This document shows positions 46,935-55,502 of a stretch of DNA of 64,000 bases, one piece after another. Source of the stretch: Methanolobus vulcani (GTDB taxonomy: Archaea > Halobacteriota > Methanosarcinia > Methanosarcinales > Methanosarcinaceae); assembly GCF_900100715.1 (NCBI RefSeq), contig NZ_FNCA01000001.1, forward strand, positions 372,001 to 436,000, read 5' to 3'. Every line of letters begins with the position of its first letter. Positions within the stretch are counted from its first letter, which is position 1. Position numbers and translations under genes: made by a program. The notes beneath the pieces were generated by a model that was given only the letters and a program-made list of their open reading frames with translations, searched no databases and was not told where the DNA came from.

Positions 46935-48359
46935 TTACATAATTCCCTCTTCTACAATGGATTCCTCCTTGATCTGTTCACTAATCCTGACATCCTCTGT
47001 GACCCTGTGATCTTTCCAGTTGCCTTTCATGAAATATGCAATAGAAATGAATGCACCAATGATATTGGTTACAGGAAAAGCCCACCATATACCCTGTTCT
47101 GCAAGAACAGTATCCTGCGAAAGGACATAGGCAAGCGGGAACTGTAGTACCCATAGTGAAACAATCGCCAGAATCATTGCAATAAGGGTATCCCCTGCTC
47201 CTCTGAAGGCACCTGTCAGTACCTGTTGTATGCCCATGAATCCGAATGAAAGAGCCATTATCTTAATGAACAATGCACTTGAGCTGATAGCCTCGGTCTC
47301 CCCGGGAATGAAGAAAGCAGATAGTGGCTCTGCAAGGAAATATATAATGATTCCCACCAGTGTCAGTGAAATAAAACCAATCCAGCCACTCACCTTTGCA
47401 ACCTCCTCTGCCCTGTTCACCTTTCCTGCACCTATATTCTGTCCAACCAGTGTAGAAGTAGCCATAGACAGGCCAAGAGCTGGAATGATCACAAAACTCA
47501 ATATTCTGCTGCCAATACCATATGCAGCAACTATCACCGTACCAAAGCTCGCAACAAGAAGTGTAAGTACTGTCAGTCCCAAAGCACGTGTTGATTGTTC
47601 GATGGAAGCGGGAAAGCCCAGTCTAATCATTCTGTTGATCAGATTGATATCCGGCTTCATATCTTTTAGAGAGAGCTTAATACCGTATTTACCGCTGAAT
47701 AATATATATATGCCCACAACTGCAGCTATTCCCTGGGTCCCTACAGTTGCCAGAGCCGCACCACTTACCCCATAACCAGGTATCGGCCCATATCCGAATA
47801 TGAATAGAGGATCAAAAACAAGATTCAATAGCACGGTTACAAACACAAGGTACATGGGCGTTTTAACATCGCCTACTCCCCTCATGAGAGATTGGAATAC
47901 AAAGTAGGCGAACATAAATATAAGTCCGAGAAAGGATATCCTCAAATACGAAACAGCGCCCAGGAACACATCAGGTTCTGCTCCCATCAATCTCATAAGA
48001 CCAGGTGACGCATAATAACCAATAATAGTCAGAAAAACAGAGATGACAAGTAACATCAGCATTGTCTGTGCTGAAACATAGTTAACATTTCTCTTATCCC
48101 CTTTCCCTTCATACTGTGATACAAGTATCGTGCCAGCTATAGCAAGTCCACCTCCAAAAGAGATAAGAAGAAATATCACAGGAAAACTTATGGACACTGC
48201 AGCTACTGCTTCCTGTCCAAGACGTCCAACCCAGAATGTATCAATAAGCTGGTAGGCTGACTGAAGTATATTCGCAAATATTATCGGCACAGCCAGTGTT
48301 ATCAGGGATTTGAAGATGGGACCTTCTGTTAAATCACCTGATGATTTTATATCATCCAT
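46935..48359 (-). CDS. MATE-family multidrug efflux transporter
   Basis: This is a cation-coupled exporter of the multidrug and toxic compound extrusion family, with 12 membrane helices in two halves over about 474 residues. It begins with GPIFKSLITLAVPIIFANILQS and shows QLIDTFWVGRLGQEAVAAVSISFP, a typical first-half signature, and FPASIEQSTRALGLTVL at the start of the second half. I start at ATG 48359. The TTTTATAAC box about 25 bases upstream fits a leaderless transcript. The gene is divergent from the TetR gene, with the operator between them. Confidence 0.94.
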   Translation of the reverse strand: MDDIKSSGDLTEGPIFKSLITLAVPIIFANILQSAYQLIDTFWVGRLGQEAVAAVSISFPVIFLLISFGGGLAIAGTILVSQYEGKGDKRNVNYVSAQTMLMLLVISVFLTIIGYYASPGLMRLMGAEPDVFLGAVSYLRISFLGLIFMFAYFVFQSLMRGVGDVKTPMYLVFVTVLLNLVFDPLFIFGYGPIPGYGVSGAALATVGTQGIAAVVGIYILFSGKYGIKLSLKDMKPDINLINRMIRLGFPASIEQSTRALGLTVLTLLVASFGTVIVAAYGIGSRILSFVIIPALGLSMATSTLVGQNIGAGKVNRAEEVAKVSGWIGFISLTLVGIIIYFLAEPLSAFFIPGETEAISSSALFIKIMALSFGFMGIQQVLTGAFRGAGDTLIAMILAIVSLWVLQFPLAYVLSQDTVLAEQGIWWAFPVTNIIGAFISIAYFMKGNWKDHRVTEDVRISEQIKEESIVEEGIM

Positions 48360-48693
48360 GTTATAGATATAGAAAAACAACGTTATAAAAGGATATAGTA
48401 TATTTTTAAAGGAACTGATATTTTGGCTTTGTAGAAGTGTTCATGAAGACTGAATTGTTACATGAAAACCAGAACTAATTACCACGGAATCACATGACAA
48501 TCAGATCTCAAAATCAGGAATATGTTGATGCTGTGATCGATTAGATTTCCTATTTTTGATAAATTATGAATGAATGCACTTTACTACAGGTGAAACATGA
48601 CACTCTTTTTCCAGATGAATACAAAAAGTATATATAGAACAAATTATTTTTATTTACATAAAATGACTAAACAGTCAATCCCAGAGAAAATCC
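48360..48693. promoter_or_regulatory. Divergent region MATE/tetR
   Basis: The gap holds the MATE TATA (TTTTATAAC on the - strand near 48382-48390), the TetR TATA (GTATATATAG, 48629-48638) and one palindromic operator at 48664. No coding frame is visible in the rest. Confidence 0.5.
48664..48681. promoter_or_regulatory. Putative TetR autoregulatory operator
   Basis: TGACTAAACAGTCAATCC contains TGACT-N4-AGTCA and the right arm of the shared palindrome. It lies between the TATA box at 48629-48638 and the tetR ATG at 48694, where binding would block the start site. Confidence 0.65.
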
Positions 48694-49269
48694 ATGAAAA
48701 AACAGATCGAAGACAAAAAAGCAGCCCTTTTGGAAGCTGCCCTGAAGCTCTTTACTGAAAGGGGCTTCCATGGTACATCCACTGCCCAGATTTCAAAAGA
48801 GGCAGGTGTAGCCACAGGGACTTTATTTAATTATTTCCCTACAAAAGAAGATCTCATCAATGGCCTTTATTTCGAGGTAAAAGGAGAATTAAGCCGCAGG
48901 ATGGGAAAAGAAGTCCAGACACAGGAAACCTACAGAGAGAAATTAAGGAAAATGTGGTATAATCTGGTTGAATGGGGAATCGAGAACCAGGATCAATTCC
49001 TTTTTGTCGGACAGTTCTGTTCTTCTCCTTACATAACAAGCCATACACGTGAAGTAGTTATGGAAGAGTATGTTTTTTTCCATGATCTTGTAATGGAAGG
49101 ATTGGAAAATGGCGAGCTTGGAGACTATCCACCAGGAATGATAACTTCAATGTTCTATCAGTCAAGCAGGACAATAGTTGAGTATATTCTCTATTCAGAA
49201 CCGCAGGATCAGAATAAAGCTATAGAAGATGGGTTTCAGGTTGTATGGCAAGGAGTGGCCAAAAAATAA
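48694..49269 (+). CDS. TetR/AcrR-family transcriptional regulator
   Basis: This is a homodimeric repressor with an N-terminal helix-turn-helix: AALLEAALKLFTERGFHGTSTAQISKEAGVATGTLFNYFPTKEDLING (residues about 10-57) is the full TetR_N signature. The C-terminal ligand domain (60-191) is helical, with no identifiable ligand motif. The length of 191 residues is usual. An operator-like palindrome overlaps its own promoter, and closely similar palindromes precede at least five other promoters in the next 13 kb, so I infer that it is their repressor. Ligand-induced release is the family norm. Confidence 0.95.
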   Translation: MKKQIEDKKAALLEAALKLFTERGFHGTSTAQISKEAGVATGTLFNYFPTKEDLINGLYFEVKGELSRRMGKEVQTQETYREKLRKMWYNLVEWGIENQDQFLFVGQFCSSPYITSHTREVVMEEYVFFHDLVMEGLENGELGDYPPGMITSMFYQSSRTIVEYILYSEPQDQNKAIEDGFQVVWQGVAKK

Positions 49270-49288
49270 TATTTTTTTATAATACGGA

Positions 49289-49306
49289 TGAGTGACCGGT
49301 CACTCA
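49289..49306. promoter_or_regulatory. Perfect 18-bp palindrome before the DUF362 operon
   Basis: TGAGTGACCGGTCACTCA is a perfect palindrome and fits the shared pattern TGAnTGAn(CG)nTCAnTCA. It lies directly after a TATA-like TTTTTTATAATAC (49273-49285), so repression by blocking initiation is expected. Confidence 0.7.
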
Positions 49307-49383
49307 TAACACTGAAAGTACTCAGCCACTTTCACAATAAAAAAAATCAAGTAACCATATACCAAAAAAGGAGAACAAACGAA

Positions 49384-50433
49384 ATGAAAAAGCACAGTAC
49401 TATTTTGCTGGTTTCTATCCTGATGTTCTCTTTAATTGCAGGATGCATCACGGATGATAGCGCATCAGAAACAAATTCTGAAACACTGGAAATAGATAAC
49501 ATCCCGGGTGAGGATTCTCAGATGACAACAACTCCAGATAATACGATGAATGAAGTTCCTAAAGTATATATGACCACTGACATCAGTCCGGAAGGACTCA
49601 TAGCTGTTTACGAAGCACTGGGACGCAATGTTACAGGAAATGTTGCGGTCAAACTTCATAGCGGTGAACCTGGAGGAGAATACTATCTTTCACCTGTTCT
49701 GATAAAAGACCTTGTACAGTCTGTGAACGGAACAATCATTGAATGTAACACGGCTTATGGTGGAGGACGTGCTGAAACCGCCATGCATAAGCAAGTTTTA
49801 GAAGATCATGGTTTTACTGCCATAGCACCTGTTGATATTATGGATGAAGAGGGATCCATATCCCTGCCTGTTGAAAACGGTCAGCATCTCCAGGAAGATC
49901 TTGTAGGTTCCCATTTTGAGAACTATGATTCTTTCATCATACTTTCCCACTTCAAGGGACATGCCATGGGAGGTTTTGGCGGAGCTATCAAGAACATGGC
50001 TATAGGAATTGCATCTGCAGAAGGCAAAGCGTACATCCATAGCGGTGGAGAGAGTAAAGACTTGAGTGATATATGGAATATCTTTTCTAATACTGAACAG
50101 GATGTTTTCCTTGAGTCTATGGCTGAAGCAAGTGGCGCTGTCATGTACAATCTCGGAGACAATATTGTCTATATCAACGTGATGAACAATCTTTCAGTTG
50201 ATTGTGATTGTATGGCACATCCTGCTGAACCGACAATGGAAGACATCGGCGTTCTGGCATCTCTCGATCCTGTAGCACTTGATCAGGCATGTGTGGATCT
50301 TGTCTATGCAGCTCCTGACGGACAGGATGTGATCGAGCGTATAGAATCAAGGAACGGTGTACATACTCTTGACTATGCAGCAGAGATTGGTCTGGGCAGT
50401 CAGGAATATGAACTGGTGAACCTGGATGCTTGA
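49384..50433 (+). CDS. DUF362-domain lipoprotein
   Basis: This surface lipoprotein has the signal ILLVSILMFSLIAGC, with the lipobox Cys near residue 21, a linker, and a DUF362 domain from about residue 55. The domain shows GNVAVKLHSGEPGGEYYLSP, NTAYGGGRAETAMHKQVLEDHGF, and ILSHFKGHAMGGFGGAIKNMAIG. DUF362 is usually linked to 4Fe-4S ferredoxins, but this one has no cluster motif. Its role is unknown. The ATG at 49384 has AAGGAG upstream. Its last bases overlap the start of the next permease gene by eight, so the two form an operon under the palindrome at 49289. Confidence 0.88.
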   Translation: MKKHSTILLVSILMFSLIAGCITDDSASETNSETLEIDNIPGEDSQMTTTPDNTMNEVPKVYMTTDISPEGLIAVYEALGRNVTGNVAVKLHSGEPGGEYYLSPVLIKDLVQSVNGTIIECNTAYGGGRAETAMHKQVLEDHGFTAIAPVDIMDEEGSISLPVENGQHLQEDLVGSHFENYDSFIILSHFKGHAMGGFGGAIKNMAIGIASAEGKAYIHSGGESKDLSDIWNIFSNTEQDVFLESMAEASGAVMYNLGDNIVYINVMNNLSVDCDCMAHPAEPTMEDIGVLASLDPVALDQACVDLVYAAPDGQDVIERIESRNGVHTLDYAAEIGLGSQEYELVNLDA

Positions 50434-51328
50434 TATACTTCAGAGAGAGTTCATATATATCTGGTATTATTCCAGCGTCCTGTTCAACCAGATCGCAATA
50501 TACTGGGTATTTGGCATTTTTCTGGGCTCGGTAATATCCGTATTTGGAAAAGATAAGATCCACAGGCTCTTTGTCTCGATACAGAACAAACACCTTGGAA
50601 TATTCGGAGTGATTCCGGCAAGTCTGCTGGGAATCGCCTCCCCCCTTTGTATGTTTGGTACCATCCCCATCGCAGCTTCGTTCTCTCAAAAAGGAATGAG
50701 AGATGACTGGCTGGCTGCGTTCATGATGAGCTCTATTTTACTGAATCCACAATTACTTATTTACAGCGCTGCTCTTGGCAGAACAGTTTTTTCCATACGT
50801 TTGGTTTCATGTATCATTTGTGGGATACTGGCCGGTCTCTTCGTCAGGTTATTCTTCCGGGACAGGGGCTTTTTTAATTTTTCAACGCTTGTATTGCCAA
50901 AAAGCAGGGATACCGATCCCAATATGCTAATGCGCCTGCTAAAGAATATATGGAGAAACATCAAAGCTACAGGAGGCTATTTTCTCCTTGGTATCGTGCT
51001 TTCAGCACTTTTCCAGCGCTATGTATCTACCGATGTATTTGCCAGCCTTTTCGGAAGCCAGCAGGGGTTTGGTGTATTAATGGCGGCAACGATAGGTGTA
51101 CCCTTATACGTATGTGGCGGAGGAACCATACCTTTGCTGCTGGAATGGTTACAACATGGTATGAGTCTGGGTGCTGCTGCAGCGTTTATGGTAACCGGAC
51201 CTGCAACAAAAATAACAAATCTTGGTGCTGTGAAAATTGTTCTGGGTAAAAGACAGTTTAGCATATATCTGGCATATACGATCGTGTTTGCCATCATAAC
51301 AGGGCTTTTTATAGATATTTCCCTGTAA
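50426..51328 (+). CDS. ArsP_1/DUF318-type permease
   Basis: This is an integral membrane protein of the permease family that includes the organoarsenical exporter ArsP. About eight helices span 300 residues. The two family repeats are PLCMFGTIPIAASFSQKGM near residue 74 and YVCGGGTIPLLLEWLQHG near 230, followed by AAAFMVTGPATKITNLGAVK. Substrates of this subfamily vary and cannot be assigned here. The CGGG in the second repeat corresponds to the cysteine-bearing loop of ArsP. It overlaps the DUF362 gene and precedes the MBL gene. Confidence 0.88.
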   Translation: MLDILQREFIYIWYYSSVLFNQIAIYWVFGIFLGSVISVFGKDKIHRLFVSIQNKHLGIFGVIPASLLGIASPLCMFGTIPIAASFSQKGMRDDWLAAFMMSSILLNPQLLIYSAALGRTVFSIRLVSCIICGILAGLFVRLFFRDRGFFNFSTLVLPKSRDTDPNMLMRLLKNIWRNIKATGGYFLLGIVLSALFQRYVSTDVFASLFGSQQGFGVLMAATIGVPLYVCGGGTIPLLLEWLQHGMSLGAAAAFMVTGPATKITNLGAVKIVLGKRQFSIYLAYTIVFAIITGLFIDISL

Positions 51329-51356
51329 TAACTTATAGTGGAGTTATACAAGCAAA

Positions 51357-52526
51357 GTGTTTAGAAAAAATGGTGTTCTAGTGATTGAAAAAGCAAAAAA
51401 GATAAAACTTAGAAAGATAGCATTACATTCATTCTTACTTTTGGTCCTGTTTTGTGCAGGCCTTATATTATTTATGAATATAGACCCTGCTTTTGGCGGG
51501 GATCCGACATCAGAGCAAAAAGAGACATATGAAAGATTAAGTAATTATGTTGATGGACATTTTATAAATGAAGTGCCTACAAGTATGTTCGCTGATTCAT
51601 CAGAGATATCATCAACAAACGATTCTTATGCTTCCGAGGTCATTGACCGTGATCCTTCAGGTTCTATCCCTGTTTCCACTGTTAACTGGAAGCATGTCAA
51701 TAGTGAAAATGATAGTTTGACCTGGTTAGGACACTCTGCTTTTCTGCTTAGCATTGATAGCAAAAAACTATTACTTGATCCTATGCTGAGTCCTGTTGCC
51801 TCACCTGTTTCATTTGTAGGGATCAACAGATATGGATATAGTAAAGATATCATGCTTAATATCACTAATGAAATGCCGCCTATAGATGCAGTTCTCATCA
51901 CACATGACCATTATGACCATCTGGATTACAAATCCATTGTAAAGCTGAACAGTAAAGTATCACACTTCTTCGTTCCTCTTGGATGCGGTGCTCATCTGAT
52001 TCGATGGGGAATTCCCGAAGAGAAAATCACTGAACTTAACTGGTGGGAAGAAACTGAGTATCAGGGTTTGACTGTTGCTCTGGTACCATCCAGACATGGT
52101 TCCGGAAGGGATCCTTTCAGCATTGATACCACATTATGGGGTGGATGGGTCATTCTAGGAAGTAAAAATCGGGTATATACCAGCGGAGATGGTGGATACG
52201 GTCCGCACTTTGAGGGGATTGGAAACCAATACGGACCTTTCGATATCACCCTGATAGAAGGTGCCCAATATGACCGCAGATGGCCGGATATTCATATGGT
52301 GCCGGAACAAGCAGTACAGGCAAATCTGGATGTAAACGGTGAGACCATGATGCTGATGCACTGGGGAGCATTCACGCTGGCGAATCATGCCTGGAACGAA
52401 CCAATAGAAAGGGCACTTGAAGAAGCAAATGAGAGAGAAGTGAACATTATTGCTCCAATGATAGGTGAAACAGTACTGTTAGATTCAGACCTGCAAAAGT
52501 TTCCCACTTCGTGGTGGGATTTCTAA
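51357..52526 (+). CDS. Membrane-anchored metallo-beta-lactamase fold hydrolase (NAPE-PLD/UlaG-like)
   Basis: An N-terminal helix (HSFLLLVLFCAGLILFMNI) anchors an MBL-fold hydrolase. Visible motifs are LTWLGHSAFLLSIDSKKLLLDP near residue 121, the zinc motif ITHDHYDHLDYKS near 182, PSRHGSGRDPFS, YTSGDGGYGPHF and the last metal residue in LMHWGAFTLANHAW. The layout resembles N-acyl-phosphatidylethanolamine phospholipase D-like proteins, but the substrate is unknown. The first start is a GTG at 51357, and GTG 51381 is an alternative. It is the third gene of the DUF362 operon. Confidence 0.88.
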   Translation: MFRKNGVLVIEKAKKIKLRKIALHSFLLLVLFCAGLILFMNIDPAFGGDPTSEQKETYERLSNYVDGHFINEVPTSMFADSSEISSTNDSYASEVIDRDPSGSIPVSTVNWKHVNSENDSLTWLGHSAFLLSIDSKKLLLDPMLSPVASPVSFVGINRYGYSKDIMLNITNEMPPIDAVLITHDHYDHLDYKSIVKLNSKVSHFFVPLGCGAHLIRWGIPEEKITELNWWEETEYQGLTVALVPSRHGSGRDPFSIDTTLWGGWVILGSKNRVYTSGDGGYGPHFEGIGNQYGPFDITLIEGAQYDRRWPDIHMVPEQAVQANLDVNGETMMLMHWGAFTLANHAWNEPIERALEEANEREVNIIAPMIGETVLLDSDLQKFPTSWWDF

Positions 52527-52680
52527 TAAGGAAATGCAGGATTATCAGGATATATCGATAATGATAGCAACAAAATGTGTTGATTCATTCGTGAAAAAAT
52601 GAAGAAGCTCGATTAAGATACACAACCTATTATTCTCCAATTATACTCATCTTTATATACCAGTAAACATAACTAGTTGT

Positions 52681-52698
52681 TGACTGATTAGTCACTCG
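52681..52698. promoter_or_regulatory. Putative TetR operator 1 of the alcohol dehydrogenase operon
   Basis: TGACTGATTAGTCACTCG fits TGAnTGAnTAnTCAnTCA at 11 of 12 fixed positions. It lies 28 bases after a TATA box and is paired with a second site 56 bases on. Confidence 0.7.
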
Positions 52699-52736
52699 TC
52701 ACGCAAAGAATTTAAATGGCATTACACACCAACTAG

Positions 52737-52754
52737 TGACTGATTACTCAATCA
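52737..52754. promoter_or_regulatory. Putative TetR operator 2 of the alcohol dehydrogenase operon
   Basis: TGACTGATTACTCAATCA matches all fixed positions of the shared palindrome and is identical to the site at 55460. A second TATA-like box lies 26 bases upstream. Confidence 0.75.
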
Positions 52755-52848
52755 TGCGATTTGTTGAGTAAATAAGACTTTCAGAAAAGGCAAATTGGGA
52801 ATTCGAAGTGGAGTTAAAATCTAGAAATTAAATAAGAGGAGTTAAAAT

Positions 52849-53910
52849 ATGGCAGAAAATATTCAATCAAAGGGTTATGCTGGAAAAGATGATTCAGGAA
52901 AATTATCCCCCTGGTCTTTTGAAAGAAGACCTGTAGGCGATGATGACATACTGATTGACATTAAATACTGTGGAGTTTGTCATTCCGATATCCATCAGAT
53001 CAAAGGTCACTGGGGACCACAACAATATCCGCAGGTACCAGGTCATGAAATTGTAGGTATTGTTGCTGCTGTTGGAAAGAACGTAAAGAATTTCAAAGTA
53101 GGTGACCGTGCAGGAGTCGGGTGCATGGTTGACAGTTGTATGGACTGTGAAAGTTGCAACAATGGTGAAGAACATCACTGCGACAAAGGTGAAACTATAA
53201 TGACATATGGTTATCTGGAAGAATCATCACCAACAGGCATAAGTCAGGGAGGATATTCCAAAAACATCGTTGTCACCGAGCATTTTGCAATAAAGATACC
53301 GGATTCCATTGAGCTTCAGGAAGCTGCTCCGTTGCTGTGTGCCGGTATTACTACTTATTCACCTTTAATGAGAGCTAATTTCAAAAAAGGGGATAAAGTA
53401 GGAGTTGTAGGAATTGGCGGACTGGGACACGTAGCTATTAAATTAGCAGTATCAAAAGGTGCCGAAGTTTATGCCTTTACAACCACTGAAAGCAAAAAAG
53501 AAGACTGCCTTGCATTCGGAGCAAAAGAAGTTATTGTTGTAAACTCAACAGAAGACCTGCAGCCATTAAGAGGAAAACTGGATTACATGATATCCACAGT
53601 TCCATATGCATACGACATGTCATCATACATTGATTGTGTAAAACCATACGGATACTTCACCCAGGTAGGACAACCAATTGGCGGAGAACTTACAATTAAC
53701 AACTTCAATATGATCTTCAACAGAGTGAACTTCAATGGATCACTGATCGGAGGAATCCCGGAAACTCAGGAAGTTGTTGATTATTGTGCTGAAAACAAGA
53801 TCTATCCGGAAATTCAGATGATCAAACCTGAAATGATCAATGGGGTATGGGAAAAGGTCGTAAATAAGGAAGCACGCTATCGATATGTGATTGATATGTC
53901 ATCCTTATAA
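52849..53910 (+). CDS. Zinc-dependent alcohol dehydrogenase (cinnamyl-alcohol/YahK-like)
   Basis: This medium-chain dehydrogenase reduces aldehydes or oxidises alcohols with NAD(P)H. The catalytic zinc motif is CGVCHSDIHQIKGHWG near residue 39, with GHEIVGIV. The structural zinc cluster is CMDCESCNNGEEHHC near 101-115. The Rossmann loop is GVVGIGGLGHVAIKLA near 182. At 353 residues it is full length. GAGG precedes the ATG. It leads an operon with a carboxymuconolactone decarboxylase-type gene and an acetyltransferase, under two operators. Bacterial-type codons and family suggest transfer. Confidence 0.95.
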   Translation: MAENIQSKGYAGKDDSGKLSPWSFERRPVGDDDILIDIKYCGVCHSDIHQIKGHWGPQQYPQVPGHEIVGIVAAVGKNVKNFKVGDRAGVGCMVDSCMDCESCNNGEEHHCDKGETIMTYGYLEESSPTGISQGGYSKNIVVTEHFAIKIPDSIELQEAAPLLCAGITTYSPLMRANFKKGDKVGVVGIGGLGHVAIKLAVSKGAEVYAFTTTESKKEDCLAFGAKEVIVVNSTEDLQPLRGKLDYMISTVPYAYDMSSYIDCVKPYGYFTQVGQPIGGELTINNFNMIFNRVNFNGSLIGGIPETQEVVDYCAENKIYPEIQMIKPEMINGVWEKVVNKEARYRYVIDMSSL

Positions 53911-54008
53911 TAGGGCCTGATCAGGTCCTTACTTTTTTACTATAAAAGGATGATAATTTCAGTGTAAAGGTTTCCTGAATCATCCAGGAATGAAAGTGAG
54001 GTTTAATT

Positions 54009-54761
54009 ATGAGTATAAGTGAAACAGCAAAAAAGAATTGTGAAGAATTATTCCCTGATTATAGATCGGATTTGAATGTAACAGACCCGGAACTCATGGA
54101 AGTTTTCGATAATTTTGCTTTTGATGAAGTTATAGGCTATGGAAATTTAGATACAAAAACCAGGATGATGGTAATTCTGAGCTCCATGATAGCAAGCCAG
54201 ACCTTGAGTGAATATAAAGTAATGCTCGAAGGCGCACTTAACGTTGGTGTAACTCCAATAGAGGTTAAGGAGATTGTATATCAATCCATACCATATGTGG
54301 GATTTGCAAAAGCAGTTGACTTTATTTATGCCAGCAATGAAATACTGGAAAGCAGAGGAATTGAACTACCACTGGAAGGCCAGTCTACAACTTCACCTGA
54401 GACACGATTTGAAAAAGGATTGGAAGTGCAGAAGAAGATATTCGGTGATGTGATCGACCAAATGTACGAGGCAGCACCAGAAAACCAAATCCATATTCAG
54501 AAATATCTGTCTGGAAATTGTTTTGGTGACTATTACACCAGAAAAGGTCTGGATGTGAAAATGAGAGAACTCCTTACGTTTTCCATGATTCTGTCACTTG
54601 GAGGATGCGAGCCTCAGTTAAAAGGACATATTATGGGTAATCTGAATGTAGGAAATGATAAAGAAACACTGCTCAGCACAGTTACGCAGCTTTTGCCATA
54701 TATCGGATATCCAAGAACATTGAATGCTATTACAGCTCTGAACGAGCTGATACCGGAGTAA
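54009..54761 (+). CDS. Carboxymuconolactone decarboxylase-family protein (two domains)
   Basis: Two copies of the CMD fold make up the 250 residues, at about 30-115 (LDTKTRMMVILSSMIASQTLSEYKVMLEGAL) and about 160-245 (VKMRELLTFSMILSLGGCEPQLKGHIMG). The first copy lacks the usual CxxC pair, and only one Cys is near it in the second. CMD proteins include decarboxylases, AhpD-like disulfide reductases and unknowns. The linked alcohol dehydrogenase suggests a role in small-molecule redox. GAGG precedes the ATG. Confidence 0.9.
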   Translation: MSISETAKKNCEELFPDYRSDLNVTDPELMEVFDNFAFDEVIGYGNLDTKTRMMVILSSMIASQTLSEYKVMLEGALNVGVTPIEVKEIVYQSIPYVGFAKAVDFIYASNEILESRGIELPLEGQSTTSPETRFEKGLEVQKKIFGDVIDQMYEAAPENQIHIQKYLSGNCFGDYYTRKGLDVKMRELLTFSMILSLGGCEPQLKGHIMGNLNVGNDKETLLSTVTQLLPYIGYPRTLNAITALNELIPE

Positions 54762-54791
54762 ATTTGATGGTAAATTATGGAGAAAAGTTTA

Positions 54792-55367
54792 ATGGATGAA
54801 AAAAAGTTGCATAAAGACATTTTTGAACGTGACAGGTCTGGAGAAACAGTTTCTATAGATGACCCTGAATTTCCAAAATTGAAGGAAGTGATGCTTCGCA
54901 CTGCGGAACTTACAACCAGAATGAACACTTCATATCATGACGAGGATGAAGCTAGAAGTCTGATAAGTGAACTGATCGGTTCGAAGGTTGACGAATCAAC
55001 CAGAGTAACCCCTCCATTCTATACCGATTTCGGACGGAATATCAAGCTCGGCAAAAATGTGTTTATCAATCACGCATGCACCTTTATGGATAGAGGAGGT
55101 ATAACTATCGAGGACGACACCAAAATAGGGCCAAAAGCCAATCTCCTCACATCCAATCATCCATTGGATCCGGCCCATAGAAAAGAATTAGTATCCACTC
55201 CTATATGGTTCAAAAAGAATGTATGGATCGGTGCAGCTGCAACTATTTTACCAGGTGTGACAATCGGAGAGAACTCTGTAGTAGCAGCTGCAGCTGTAGT
55301 TACGCAGGACGTTCCACCGAACACAGTCGTGGCTGGCGTACCAGCAAAAATAATCAGGACATTGTAA
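54792..55367 (+). CDS. Sugar O-acetyltransferase-like hexapeptide protein
   Basis: This left-handed beta-helix acetyltransferase resembles maltose or galactoside O-acetyltransferases (CoA-dependent, trimeric). It has an N-terminal helical part (MRTAELTTRMNTSYHDEDEAR) and hexapeptide turns with PPFYTDFGRNIKLGKNVFIN, LTSNHPLDP (catalytic His region) and IGAAATILPGVTIGENSVVAA, GVPAKIIR. The ATG at 54792 has GGAG eight bases upstream. The frame opens at 54777. The substrate is uncertain. Confidence 0.9.
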   Translation: MDEKKLHKDIFERDRSGETVSIDDPEFPKLKEVMLRTAELTTRMNTSYHDEDEARSLISELIGSKVDESTRVTPPFYTDFGRNIKLGKNVFINHACTFMDRGGITIEDDTKIGPKANLLTSNHPLDPAHRKELVSTPIWFKKNVWIGAAATILPGVTIGENSVVAAAAVVTQDVPPNTVVAGVPAKIIRTL

Positions 55368-55404
55368 TGCTTAGTATTATATACTAGTATTGAATACATG
55401 CTTC

Positions 55405-55422
55405 TGACTGATTAGTCACTCT
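55405..55422. promoter_or_regulatory. Putative TetR operator 1 of the cupin-hydrolase gene
   Basis: TGACTGATTAGTCACTCT shares its first 17 bases with the site at 52681. TATTATATAC at 55375-55384 lies 21-30 bases upstream. Confidence 0.7.
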
Positions 55423-55459
55423 GAAGACAATTGATTAGTTTAACGTATGCTAAAAATCA

Positions 55460-55477
55460 TGACTGATTACTCAATCA
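55460..55477. promoter_or_regulatory. Putative TetR operator 2 of the cupin-hydrolase gene
   Basis: TGACTGATTACTCAATCA matches all fixed positions and is identical to the site at 52737. It starts 55 bases after the first site and ends 25 bases before the ATG. Confidence 0.75.
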
Positions 55478-55502
55478 CGCACAAATACAGAGAGATAATA
55501 AA

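Larger units (their letters stand above)
52527..52848. promoter_or_regulatory. Double-promoter region before the alcohol dehydrogenase operon
   Basis: This region has two TATA-like boxes (TTATATAC at 52653-52660 and TTTAAATGG at 52711-52719), each 26-29 bases before a palindromic operator (52681 and 52737). No gene is present. Confidence 0.6.

Noticed and set aside
46884-47147. An 87-codon + strand frame at the MATE 3' end.
   Set aside because: It is antisense to the MATE C-terminus and shows no domain.
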